A stretch of DNA of 64,000 nt, from positions 1,312,001 through 1,376,000 of the forward strand of contig CAVWDU010000004.1 of NCBI GenBank assembly GCA_963753815.1. The letters run 5' to 3'. The notes under the pieces were generated by a model. It was not told the origin of the DNA. It saw nothing but the letters and a program-made list of their open reading frames with translations, and did no database searches. Source of the DNA: CAVWDU01 sp963753815 (GTDB taxonomy: Bacteria > Pseudomonadota > Gammaproteobacteria > Pseudomonadales > Halieaceae). Below are positions 44,119-52,275 of the stretch, one piece after another. A program made the translations under genes and the position numbers. Each line of letters opens with the position of its first letter. The first letter of the stretch is position 1.

Positions 44119-46553
44119 CTAACTCCTGAGCTCTGCATTATAGTTTTTCTTCATGAGATCAAGCACTTGTTTCATGTACTTATTGACATCCTCATCGCTT
44201 AGAGTGCGGGATTGGTCACGGAAAGTCAAACCCAGACCCAGGCTTTTCCTTTTAGGATCAATGCCTTTGCCTTCATAGACATCAAACAACGTTAAATGAG
44301 CGAGGTAAGGCCCTGCGCTAGCTCGAACATCCGTCATCACATCCGCCGCCACCACCGCGCGGTCGACCACCAGCGCCAGGTCGCGCCGCACCTCTGGAAA
44401 CTTGGAGAGCTCGGAAAACTCGGGTAAACGTACCTCTCGCAGGGCATCCAGGTCGATCTCACACACGCAGACGCTACCGGCAAAGCCAAGCTCATCGGCA
44501 ACCGACGGGTGCAGCGTGCCGATCACGCCAACCTGTCGCTGGTCCCGGCTCAACAGGGCAGTCTGGCCCGGGTGCAGGCCGGCGCGTTCCCCTGCGGTGA
44601 ACGTGAATGTATCGGCCGCACCGGTCAACCCCACCGTGCTCTCGAGGTCGCCTTTCAGGTCAAAGAAATCTGTGGCCTGTGAGGCATTGCTCCAGGACTC
44701 GGGGCGCCGGTCGCCACAGGCTATGATCGCAAGCGTCGGAATCTGCTGCAGGCCGTCGTCCGTCGGCACAAAACGCAGGCCGGTCTCGAACAGGCGCACG
44801 CGCGGCTGCTGGCGGTTGAGATTGTGCACCGCGGCCGCGGCCAGCCCCGGCAACAGGCTGCTGCGCATAACGGCCATGTCCGCAGAGATCGGGTTGGCAA
44901 GCGCCACCGGCCTGAGTTCAGGGTCGAACAAATGCTGCAACCGCGGGTCGACGAAGCTGTACGTGATGGCCTCGCGGTAACCCCGGCCGGCGAGGTGGCG
45001 GCGCAGGTCGTGCACCGACAGCCTGCCTTCCGGACGTGCCGGCATGACGAGGTCACTGTGTATGTGGCTAACCGGCAGTCGGTTGTAACCATGGACCCGG
45101 GCGAGTTCCTCCAGCAGGTCTGCCTCCAGTGCGATATCGAAGCGCCAGCTGGGTATCGCGCAGCGCCAGCCCTCCGCCGTGGCGGTAACCCCCAGCCCGA
45201 GCCCGCTCAATATACGCTCCACCTCGGCCGCTTCCAGCTCAAAGCCCAGCAGACGCTTGATCCTGGCCGCCCGTAACTCGACGTCGGGACGGCTCGGCAG
45301 GTCAGCCTCGGAGAGGGTTTCGACAACCGGTCCCGGCTCGCCACCGACAATGTCGAGCAACAGCCGGGTTGCACGCTCTATCGCCCGCTGCGGCAACTGG
45401 AAATCGACACCGCGCTCGAAACGGTGTGAGGAGTCGGTGTGCAGGCCATAGGAGCGCGCTTTACCCGCGAGGAGGTCGGGAGTGAAAAACGCCGCCTCCA
45501 GGAAAATATTCGTGGTTTCGGCACTCACCGCGGTCGGTTGACCGCCCATGATGCCCGCCATGGCGACCGGACCGTTGTGGTCGGCGATAACCAGCGTACC
45601 GGCGTCCAGGTCGATGGTCTGGCCGTCGAGCAGCGCCAGTGACTCACCGGCTTCAGCAAGGCGCACGACGATGCCCTCGGCCAGTGTGTCGAGATCGAAC
45701 GCGTGCAGGGGCTGACCCAGCTCCAGCATGACATAGTTGGTGACATCGACGATCGCATCGATCGACCGCAGCCCGCTCCGGCGCAATTTTTCCTGCATCC
45801 ACAGCGGGCTGGGGCGCGAGACCTCGACGCCGCGAATAACACGGCCGAGGTAACGCGGACAGTGCGCCGGTGCGGCCAGCGTCACCGGAAAACGGTCGTC
45901 TCCTACCGCTGCCACGGCGGCCGTCCCACGGCGGCCGAATCCACGGCGGCCGTCTCCACGGCGGCCGAATCCACGGCGGCCGAATCCGGTGCGGTCACTG
46001 CCTCACCGCTCAACAGCCCGACTTCGCGGGCGATACCGGCGACACCGAGACAATCGGCGCGATTGGGCGTGAGCCCGATTTCGATCACCCGGTCGTCCAG
46101 GCAGAGATAGTCGCGCAGGTCATCCCCAGGCACGGCCTCCGCCGGTAACTCCATCAGGCCGTCGCTGGCTTCCGAAAGGCCCAATTCCGACTCGGCGCAC
46201 AACATGCCACGGGACTCCACGCCGCGCAGCGTGGTGGCTCCAATCGTGAAATCGCCGGGCAGGACGGCACCCACCGTCGCCAGCGGCACCTTGATCCCCG
46301 GCCGCGCATTCGGCGCGCCACACACGATCTGCACCTGGCCGCTACCATCATCGACCTGGCACACCCGCAGTTTGTCGGCATCCGGGTGCTGTTCGGCCGC
46401 CACAATCTCGGCGACGATAACCCCTGAAAACTCGCCGGCGACAGGACTGACGCTGTCCACTTCCAGGCCGGCCATCGTCAACTGGTGGGCCAGCGCCGCC
46501 GTATCGATCGCCGGATCGACCCACTCACGCAGCCACTGTTCACTGATTATCAC
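44119..46553 (-). pseudogene. pheT: Phenylalanyl-tRNA synthetase beta subunit, 1-bp frameshift in an in-gene repeat
   Basis: The N-terminal part has IISEQWLREWVD, a tRNA-binding EMAP-like domain (HPDADKLRVCQVDDG, IVCGAPNARPG) and GLTPNRADCLGVAGIAREVG. The C-terminal frame has PRYLGRVIRGVEV, DVTNYVMLELGQPLHAFD, FERGVD and the anticodon-binding FDX end (LGLGLTFRDQSRTLSDEDV). Start is GTG at 46553 (VIISEQW). The two frames meet in five tandem copies of a 15-bp unit, one being 14 bp. Since pheT is essential, the missing base is probably a sequencing or assembly error, though repeat slippage is possible. Together with pheS it charges tRNA-Phe. Confidence 0.9.
45912..45985. repeat. Tandem 15-bp repeat inside pheT (one unit 14 bp)
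   Basis: Five units beginning CCACGGCGGCC start at 45912, 45926, 45941, 45956 and 45971. The first spacing is 14, the others 15. The units encode (D/E)(S/T)AAV in the linker between the N-terminal domains and the B3/B4 core. The short unit produces the pheT frameshift. Confidence 0.9.
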
Positions 46554-46578
46554 GGTATTGTTACTCCAGGCTCGAGGG

Positions 46579-47592
46579 TCAGAACTGCTCGAGAAAACGC
46601 AGGTCGTTGTCAAAAAACAGCCGCAGGTCGTTGACGCCGTAGCGCAACATCGCCAGGCGCTCCACCCCCATGCCGAAGGCAAAGCCGGTATAGCGCTCCG
46701 GATCGATATTGGAAGCGGTAAACACTTTCGGATGCACCATGCCGCAACCCATCACTTCCAGCCAGCCGGTACCGCTGCAGACCCGACAGCCGCTGCCTCC
46801 ACAGTTGACACACTGGATGTCGACTTCGGCGGAGGGCTCGGTAAACGGGAAGTAAGAGGGGCGAAAACGCACCGCGAGTTCGCGCTCGAAGAAGACCCGC
46901 AGAAACTCCTCGATCACCCCTTTCAAACCGGCAAAGCTCGTATGCTCGTCGACCAGCAGGCCCTCCACCTGATGAAACATCGGCGTGTGGGTGAGATCGG
47001 AGTCGCAACGGTAAACCCGGCCGGGGCAGATGATCCGCAACGGCGGCTCGCTCGACTCCATCACCCGGACCTGTACCGGCGAGGTGTGAGTCCGCAGAAC
47101 CGTGGTTTCATCGACATAGAAGGTGTCGTGCATCGCCCGCGCCGGATGATGCGCCGGGATGTTGAGCGCTTCGAAGTTGTGGTAATCATCTTCGATTTCC
47201 GGCCCCTCGACGACTTCAAACCCCACCGCACCGAAGAAGGCCTCTATGCGCTCCATGGTGCGGGTGACCGGATGAATACCGCCGGTATTCTCCCCGCGGC
47301 CCGGCAGGGTAACGTCGATACGCTCCGCCGCCAGTCGTGCCTGCGTCGCCGCCGCATCCAGCGTCGCCTTGCGCTCTGCAATCAGCCCCTGGAGTTCCTG
47401 CTTGACCGCATTGATCGTCGCACCCGCCGCCGGGCGCTCGGCAGCGGACAGTTTACCGAGGCCCTTGAGCAGGCCGGTGATCTGCCCTTTTTTCCCCAGG
47501 TAGTCCACGCGCAGCTGCTCAAGCGTGGCGCCGTCTGCGGCCTCCGCAATAGCGGTTTTCGCCGCGTCGGCCAGTGATTCGAGGTTTTCCAT
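46579..47592 (-). CDS. pheS: Phenylalanyl-tRNA synthetase alpha subunit
   Basis: 337 aa, normal length. It has an N-terminal coiled-coil, then class II motifs: HPARAMHDTFYV, LRTHTSPVQVRVM, RVYRCDSDLTHTPMFHQVEG, FTEPSAEVDIQC and GCGMVHPKV, GFAFGMGVERLAML. It forms the alpha2beta2 enzyme with PheT and carries the aminoacylation site. CNCGGSGCRVC-like cysteines in the IQCVNCGGSGCRVCSGTGW loop are as in other gammaproteobacteria. It is preceded by a terminator/attenuator hairpin after rplT. Confidence 0.97.
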   Translation of the reverse strand: MENLESLADAAKTAIAEAADGATLEQLRVDYLGKKGQITGLLKGLGKLSAAERPAAGATINAVKQELQGLIAERKATLDAAATQARLAAERIDVTLPGRGENTGGIHPVTRTMERIEAFFGAVGFEVVEGPEIEDDYHNFEALNIPAHHPARAMHDTFYVDETTVLRTHTSPVQVRVMESSEPPLRIICPGRVYRCDSDLTHTPMFHQVEGLLVDEHTSFAGLKGVIEEFLRVFFERELAVRFRPSYFPFTEPSAEVDIQCVNCGGSGCRVCSGTGWLEVMGCGMVHPKVFTASNIDPERYTGFAFGMGVERLAMLRYGVNDLRLFFDNDLRFLEQF

Positions 47593-47623
47593 CCATCACC
47601 TTCTATGTTCGATGGGGTAAACA

Positions 47624-47657
47624 AAAAAAGGGAAAGAGCGAAGCCCTTTCCCTTTTT
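47624..47657 (-). terminator. Terminator/attenuator between rplT and pheS
   Basis: On the minus strand GGGAAAG pairs with CTTTCCC around a 9-nt loop, extended by five A/T pairs, and ends in seven T. In E. coli the pheST leader has an attenuator at this place; no Phe-rich leader peptide was recognised here, so it may be a plain or read-through terminator. The flanking A/T runs would let it work in both directions. Confidence 0.85.
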
Positions 47658-47700
47658 GTCGTACCTGAAACCGATACAGCCGCCGATGCGGTCAGCGGGT

Positions 47701-48057
47701 TCAGGCGAGTGCGGCTTTCGCTTGCTCTACGATCGCTGAAAACGCCGGCTTGTCGTGTACTGCGAGGTCGGCAAGCACCCGGCGGTCCAGTTCAATATTG
47801 GCTTTCTTTAACCCGTTGATCAGGCGGCTGTAGCTGAGACCGTTGGCGCGGGACTGGGCGTTGATCCGCGTGATCCACAGTGAGCGAAACTGCCGCTTAC
47901 GCTGGCGACGGTCTCGGTAGGCATACTGGCCCGCTTTGGTGACGGCCTGCTTGGCGACACGAAACACACGACTGCGCGCTCCGTAATAGCCCTTGGCCTG
48001 CTTCAGAATTTTCTTGTGACGGCGATGGGCCACCACTCCACGTTTTACGCGAGGCAT
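47701..48057 (-). CDS. rplT: 50S ribosomal protein L20
   Basis: 118 aa, usual length, very basic: MPRVKRGVVAHRRHKKILKQ, GARSRVFRVAKQAVTKAGQYAYRDRR, FRSLWITRINAQSR and LNGLKKA-type end. L20 binds 23S rRNA early in assembly and in E. coli represses its own rpmI-rplT mRNA. It follows rpmI after 30 bp. Confidence 0.98.
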   Translation of the reverse strand: MPRVKRGVVAHRRHKKILKQAKGYYGARSRVFRVAKQAVTKAGQYAYRDRRQRKRQFRSLWITRINAQSRANGLSYSRLINGLKKANIELDRRVLADLAVHDKPAFSAIVEQAKAALA

Positions 48058-48087
48058 GAGTCTTCTCCTTTAATTCTCGAATGACCG

Positions 48088-48282
48088 TTACTTGGCACGC
48101 AGCAGGCGATCGACCAGAACCTTGTCGTTCTTGTCGACCATGGAGGTACCGCGCAGGTGGCGCTTGCGCTTGGTGGTCATCTTGGTAAGGATGTGACTCT
48201 TGTTCGCACTCTTACGCTTGTAGCCGCCGGCGGTTTTCTTGAACCGCTTGGACGCCCCGCTGTGAATTTTTGCTTTAGGCAT
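48088..48282 (-). CDS. rpmI: 50S ribosomal protein L35
   Basis: 64 aa with the family pattern MPKAKIHSGASKRFKKTAGG, KRKSANKSHILTKMTTKRKRHLRG and the C-terminal VLVDRLLR. It lies between infC and rplT in the standard order, all on the minus strand. Confidence 0.98.
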   Translation of the reverse strand: MPKAKIHSGASKRFKKTAGGYKRKSANKSHILTKMTTKRKRHLRGTSMVDKNDKVLVDRLLRAK

Positions 48283-48341
48283 TGTCTTTACTCCGCATTT
48301 GCAAAGGATAAATATGAAGAAACGAGGGCATTCACAGGCCG

Positions 48342-48878
48342 CTAGTTCTTCTTCTTGGGAGCGATAACCATCGTGAGCTGCCGGCCTTCCATTTTCGGGA
48401 ATTGCTCGACAGACCCCAGTTCAGCCAGGTCACCTTCCACTCGTTTGAGCAGTTCCATGCCGATTTCCTGGTGAGCCATTTCACGCCCGCGAAACCGCAG
48501 GGTGACCTTGGCCTTATCGCCGTTTTCGAGGAAACGTGTCAGGTTGCGTAGTTTTACCTGGTAGTCTCCGTCTTCCGTCCCTGGACGAAACTTCATTTCT
48601 TTGACCTGGGTGCGTTTCTGCTTCTTCTTCTGGGCAGATTTCTGCTTCTTGGCCTCGAATACGTGTTTACCGTAATCCATGACCTTGCAGACGACCGGGT
48701 CGGACTCGGCTATAAGCACGAGATCCATATTGGCGGCCTCGGCCGCTGCCTGCGCCTCCCTGAGCGGGACAATGCCCACCTGCTCACCGTCCGCCCCGAC
48801 CAATCGAACCGGGTCGAAAGTGATCTGCTCGTTGATCAGCGCTTTTTTGCTGGCGCCTTTGCCGCTGTCTCTCTTAAT
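48342..48878 (-). CDS. infC: Translation initiation factor IF-3
   Basis: 178 aa from an ATT start codon at 48876-48878, which gives MKRDSGKGASKKALINEQIT. The rare ATT/ATA start is conserved in infC, where IF-3 discriminates against it and so represses its own translation. The N- and C-domains are present (LINEQI, VPLREAQAAAEAANMDLVLIAE; KEMKFRPGTEDGDYQVKLRN, FRGREMAHQE). The ATT overlaps the thrS stop by 5 bp, with GGAG just upstream. A longer in-frame reading would run into thrS and is not family-like. Confidence 0.96.
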   Translation of the reverse strand: MKRDSGKGASKKALINEQITFDPVRLVGADGEQVGIVPLREAQAAAEAANMDLVLIAESDPVVCKVMDYGKHVFEAKKQKSAQKKKQKRTQVKEMKFRPGTEDGDYQVKLRNLTRFLENGDKAKVTLRFRGREMAHQEIGMELLKRVEGDLAELGSVEQFPKMEGRQLTMVIAPKKKN

Positions 48879-50814
48879 GCTGCTTCTCCGTGTTTTCCAA
48901 TGGAATACGACCACGCCGCGCCACATCGTCGGTGAGGTGCGCTGTCAGCGCATCGAGGCTCATGGCCCCCAGGTCCTCACCGCGACGGGCACGCACGGCC
49001 ACCGTACTGGATTCGACTTCTTTGTCCCCTACCACCAACAGGTATGGGACCCTCTGCATCGTGTGCTGGCGGATTTTAAAGCCGATCTTTTCATTTCTCA
49101 AGTCCGAAACGACCCGGAAACCCTTGTCGCGCAGGGTCTCTTCGACTTTCATCGCGTAGGGAGCCTGCTTGTCGGTGATATTCAGGACCACCGCCTGGGT
49201 GGGCGCAAGCCAGGTGGGAAACTGGCCTTCATAATGTTCAATGAGGATTCCGATGAAACGCTCGAAGGAGCCGAGGATCGCGCGGTGCAACATGACCGGC
49301 ACCTGCCGCGACCCGTCTTCCGCGACATACTGGGCGTTGAGGCGCCCCGGCATGGAGAAATCGACCTGCATGGTTCCGAGTTGCCAGACCCGGCCGATGC
49401 AGTCCTTCAACGAGAACTCAATTTTAGGGCCATAAAAAGCCCCCTCGCCCGGGAGTTCCTCCCAGGGCAGCTTGTGCGCGTCCAGTGCCTGCGCCAGGGC
49501 CCGCTCGGCCCGATCCCAGTCCTCATCACTGCCGACGCGCTTCTCGGGACGCGTGGAAAGCCGGTAGATGACCTCGTCGAAACCGAAATCGCGGTAGACC
49601 GCATGCAGGAAGTCGATGAACGACGACACCTCGGCCTGAACCTGCGCCTCGGTACAGAAGATATGGGCGTCATCCTGGGTGAACCCACGGACCCGCATGA
49701 TGCCGTGCAGCGAACCGGAGGGCTCGTTGCGGTGGCAACTGCCGAACTCGGCGAGGCGCAGTGGCAGGTCCCGGTGGGACCGCAGGCCCTGGTTGAAAAC
49801 CTGCACGTGACAGGGGCAGTTCATGGGCTTGACCGCGAACTCGCGCTCGTCCGCCTGCAACATGAACATGTCATCGCCGAACTTGTCGGCATGGCCCGAC
49901 TGTTCCCACAGGCTGATGTCCACCAACTGGGGTGTCCTGATCTCCTGGTAGCCCTGCTCCTGCTGCGCGGCCCGCATGTACTGCTCGACGACCTGGTAAA
50001 TGGTCCAGCCGGCGGGGTGCCAGAACACCATCCCGGGTGCCTCTTCCTGGGTATGGAACAGGCCGAGTTGCTTGCCGATACGACGATGATCACGCTTTTC
50101 GGCCTCCTCCAGCCGACGCAGGTACGCCTTCAGCTGTTTTTTATCGCGCCAGGCCGTGCCGTAAATGCGCTGCAGCATGGCGTTGTGGGCATCACCACGC
50201 CAGTAGGCACCGGCAACCTTGGTCAGCTTGAAGGCTCCCAGCGCGCCCGTGCTGGGAACGTGGGGGCCGCGACACAGGTCCATCCATGACCCCTGCTGGT
50301 AGACGCTGATTTCCTCACCCGCGGGCAACTCCTCTATGATCTCGACCTTATAGGTCTCGCCCATGTCGCGAAACAGCGCCACGGCCTCCTCTCGCGTGCA
50401 TACCCGGCGCTTTACCGGCAGATTCTCGGCGACCAGCTCCTGCATGCGTTTCTCGATCCGCTCGAGGTCCTCCGGGGAGAAACCTTTGTCAGCGGCGAAG
50501 TCATAGTAGAAACCGTCTTCGATCACGGGGCCGATCGTCACCTGCACATCGGGAAACAGTTCCTGGGTCGCCATGGCCAGCAGGTGTGCTGTGGAATGAC
50601 GAATGATCTCCAGACCGGCCTCATCCCGGTCTGTGATGATTTCCAGCGAGGCATCAGCCTCTATGCGGTAGGCCGTATCCACGGCACGACCGTCAACCAC
50701 ACCGGCAAGTGCGGCCCTGGCCAGGCCGGGACCGATGTCGGCCGCCACTTCTGCCACCGTGACAGGCGACCCATAGGTACGCTGGCTATGGTCCGGGAGG
50801 GTTACAACAGGCAT
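48874..50814 (-). CDS. thrS: Threonyl-tRNA synthetase
   Basis: 646 aa. N-terminal TGS domain (MPVVTLPDHSQRTYG), editing domain (RHSTAHLLAMA, QGSWMDLCRGPHVPSTG), class II core (MVFWHPAGW, FAVKPMNCPCHVQ, RLAEFGSCHRNEPSGSLHGIMRVRGFTQDDAH, zinc-site Cys/His included, VMLHRAILGSFERF) and the anticodon-binding end. It charges tRNA-Thr. A hairpin 22 nt upstream of the ATG has an anticodon-like GGU loop, which suggests translational autoregulation. The infC start overlaps its stop. Confidence 0.98.
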   Translation of the reverse strand: MPVVTLPDHSQRTYGSPVTVAEVAADIGPGLARAALAGVVDGRAVDTAYRIEADASLEIITDRDEAGLEIIRHSTAHLLAMATQELFPDVQVTIGPVIEDGFYYDFAADKGFSPEDLERIEKRMQELVAENLPVKRRVCTREEAVALFRDMGETYKVEIIEELPAGEEISVYQQGSWMDLCRGPHVPSTGALGAFKLTKVAGAYWRGDAHNAMLQRIYGTAWRDKKQLKAYLRRLEEAEKRDHRRIGKQLGLFHTQEEAPGMVFWHPAGWTIYQVVEQYMRAAQQEQGYQEIRTPQLVDISLWEQSGHADKFGDDMFMLQADEREFAVKPMNCPCHVQVFNQGLRSHRDLPLRLAEFGSCHRNEPSGSLHGIMRVRGFTQDDAHIFCTEAQVQAEVSSFIDFLHAVYRDFGFDEVIYRLSTRPEKRVGSDEDWDRAERALAQALDAHKLPWEELPGEGAFYGPKIEFSLKDCIGRVWQLGTMQVDFSMPGRLNAQYVAEDGSRQVPVMLHRAILGSFERFIGILIEHYEGQFPTWLAPTQAVVLNITDKQAPYAMKVEETLRDKGFRVVSDLRNEKIGFKIRQHTMQRVPYLLVVGDKEVESSTVAVRARRGEDLGAMSLDALTAHLTDDVARRGRIPLENTEKQH

Positions 50815-51212
50815 GTTCCAAGTCTCGTCTCAGTGGTGCCCACTACCAAAGGGCACGTGGTCCTGGAATGTTGGTGAAGTTGAGCGAATCCCGCTCCCAA
50901 CATAGAAAGGGGCGCAGATAATGCCCGAAGGCCGCTTAAAAGGGAAGCCCCATTAACTGCGATCATCGCGACCGCCCACAGGTGTTCGTGCCCGGGGTTT
51001 CCGGGCGGCGGCAGACAGCTCGTCGCCCGCCCGCGGACCTCGCGAGCCTGAAATGCTGTCAGTTTTCTTTACATACTGCGCCAGCAGCCGGCAGTGTTGA
51101 CAGCGCAAGACCTGTATTTACCGATATTGGCCTATTTGTTGCATGAGCCTCCTTAAGGCAAAAAAAGCGCAGATTCCCTGCACACCATACTGTTTTAAAC
51201 AATGGGGTTTCT
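50815..51212. other. 398-bp divergent intergenic region upstream of thrS
   Basis: No gene is apparent. The part next to thrS contains the operator-like hairpin at 50836-50856 and should include the thrS promoter. The part next to 51213 is AT-richer (GCAAAAAAAGCGC, TGTTTTAAAC) and likely holds the promoter of the small hypothetical gene. Confidence 0.6.
50836..50856 (-). promoter_or_regulatory. thrS leader hairpin mimicking a tRNA-Thr anticodon arm
   Basis: In the thrS mRNA, GUGCCC pairs with GGGCAC around UUUGGUAGU. If the U-U closing mismatch is set aside, the 7-nt loop UUGGUAG has U at the position of U33 and GGU at 34-36, the anticodon of tRNA-Thr. It ends 21 nt before the ATG. E. coli ThrRS represses thrS by binding such anticodon-like hairpins upstream of the ribosome site. 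An alternative hairpin AGUGG-GCA-CCACU overlaps its 3' half. Confidence 0.55.
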
Positions 51213-51629
51213 ATGAACACTGCAGCCATTATCGTGCTGTTACTCGGGGCCGTATACTGGATTTTCAGACCGCGCGATACCCGGGCCCGTGCACCGCGTC
51301 TGATGCGCCGCTCACCCCGCCCGTTTCCAGCCACATCCATCGTGCATCAGCAGGATGCCTGTGGCGCGGTGAAAGCACTGGACGGGCACCGCTTCCTGGC
51401 GTGGGAAGCGCCGGATCTTCCACTACCCGGTTGCGGCTCGGCTGGGTGTCAGTGTCGCTACGTGTACCACAAAGACCGCCGTGCGCCCGGCAGCGACCGG
51501 CGTCGGCCCGACACCAACCATCGCGTGGAGGCCGGTTTCGACCGCCGCCGCACCGGCGATCGACGCCAGTCCACCGAGACCGTCACCGGAAAAACGAGAC
51601 CGGTCGACTCAGAGTCCCTGGCCGGATAG
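51213..51629 (+). CDS. Hypothetical membrane-anchored Cys/Arg-rich protein
   Basis: 138 aa. It begins with one membrane helix (AAIIVLLLGAVYWIF) followed by a basic polar region. A compact cysteine motif CGSAGCQCRYVYHKDRRAPGSD precedes further DRR repeats (DRRRPDTNH, DRRRTGDRR). The CxxxCxCxYxxHxDRR arrangement recurs, to my memory, in small uncharacterised gammaproteobacterial proteins and may bind a metal. The last 47 bp overlap the 3' end of the sortase gene on the other strand. I do not know its function. Confidence 0.6.
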   Translation: MNTAAIIVLLLGAVYWIFRPRDTRARAPRLMRRSPRPFPATSIVHQQDACGAVKALDGHRFLAWEAPDLPLPGCGSAGCQCRYVYHKDRRAPGSDRRRPDTNHRVEAGFDRRRTGDRRQSTETVTGKTRPVDSESLAG

Positions 51630-52275
51630 ACGCAGCTCCCTGAGCGCGGATCACGTTACCGCTACCGCTCTCTCCCACACCGCGCAGCCCCGTCGCTATC
51701 GCGGTGATCACGAGGCGCAGGGAACCGGACGCACCCAGGCTATCGAAGGGATAGCAGGTCACCAGCAGCAGGCGACTTGGCCCGCGTCGGTGCAGCGCCA
51801 GTGATTCCCGCGCACTGTCGATAACGTCGCGCGTTGTCACCCGGTATTCCTGCGGCTGATCCCCTGGCATTTCGACCTTGATCAGCGTGCCCGGCTCCAG
51901 GTCGCGCAGAAAGGCGAAGTGCGTATCCCGGTGACCCGCGATGACGCTGACACCCGGACGGCCGGGCAGTACCGAGGCCTGCTCGAAGCCCGGCCCGAAA
52001 GCCAGGGCCTGGCCACTGACTCCGGCCAGCACATACAGATCCTGCCCGTGCCGTGGCACCTGCAGTCTGGCCACGGGCCAGGTATCCGCCCACGGCCACG
52101 GTTTTACCGGTTCGCCACGCACGCTGCTTGCAGCCCACGCCCTGCCGATCAGATGCTGCGCCAGGGTCGCCTTCATCTCTATCCACCCCGCACTCGCGAG
52201 CAGCCAAAACGCGCCGCCGACCAGCACGAGTACCGCCTGGCATCGCCACCGGCTAACCACGATCGCGGGATTCAT
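51583..52275 (-). CDS. Class GN sortase (proteobacterial dedicated sortase)
   Basis: 230 aa. The catalytic His is H115 in AGHRDTHF, the Cys is C174 in LLVTCYPF and the Arg is near residue 190 (GSLRLVIT). A single N-terminal membrane helix anchors it (AVLVLVGGAFWLLASAGW). The ATG at 52275 is preferred, with GGAGG 8 bp upstream; it overlaps the target gene by 23 bp. Such sortases in marine proteobacteria serve only one co-encoded target, which is the preceding gene. In Gram-negatives it cuts near the target's C-terminal signal; the acceptor is unknown. Confidence 0.92.
   Translation of the reverse strand: MNPAIVVSRWRCQAVLVLVGGAFWLLASAGWIEMKATLAQHLIGRAWAASSVRGEPVKPWPWADTWPVARLQVPRHGQDLYVLAGVSGQALAFGPGFEQASVLPGRPGVSVIAGHRDTHFAFLRDLEPGTLIKVEMPGDQPQEYRVTTRDVIDSARESLALHRRGPSRLLLVTCYPFDSLGASGSLRLVITAIATGLRGVGESGSGNVIRAQGAASIRPGTLSRPVSFFR

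Noticed and set aside
45912..45985. Possible CRISPR array
   Set aside because: Units are contiguous without spacers and lie in frame inside pheT.
48679..50289. 536-codon open frame on the plus strand
   Set aside because: Antisense of thrS and infC with no recognisable protein motif.
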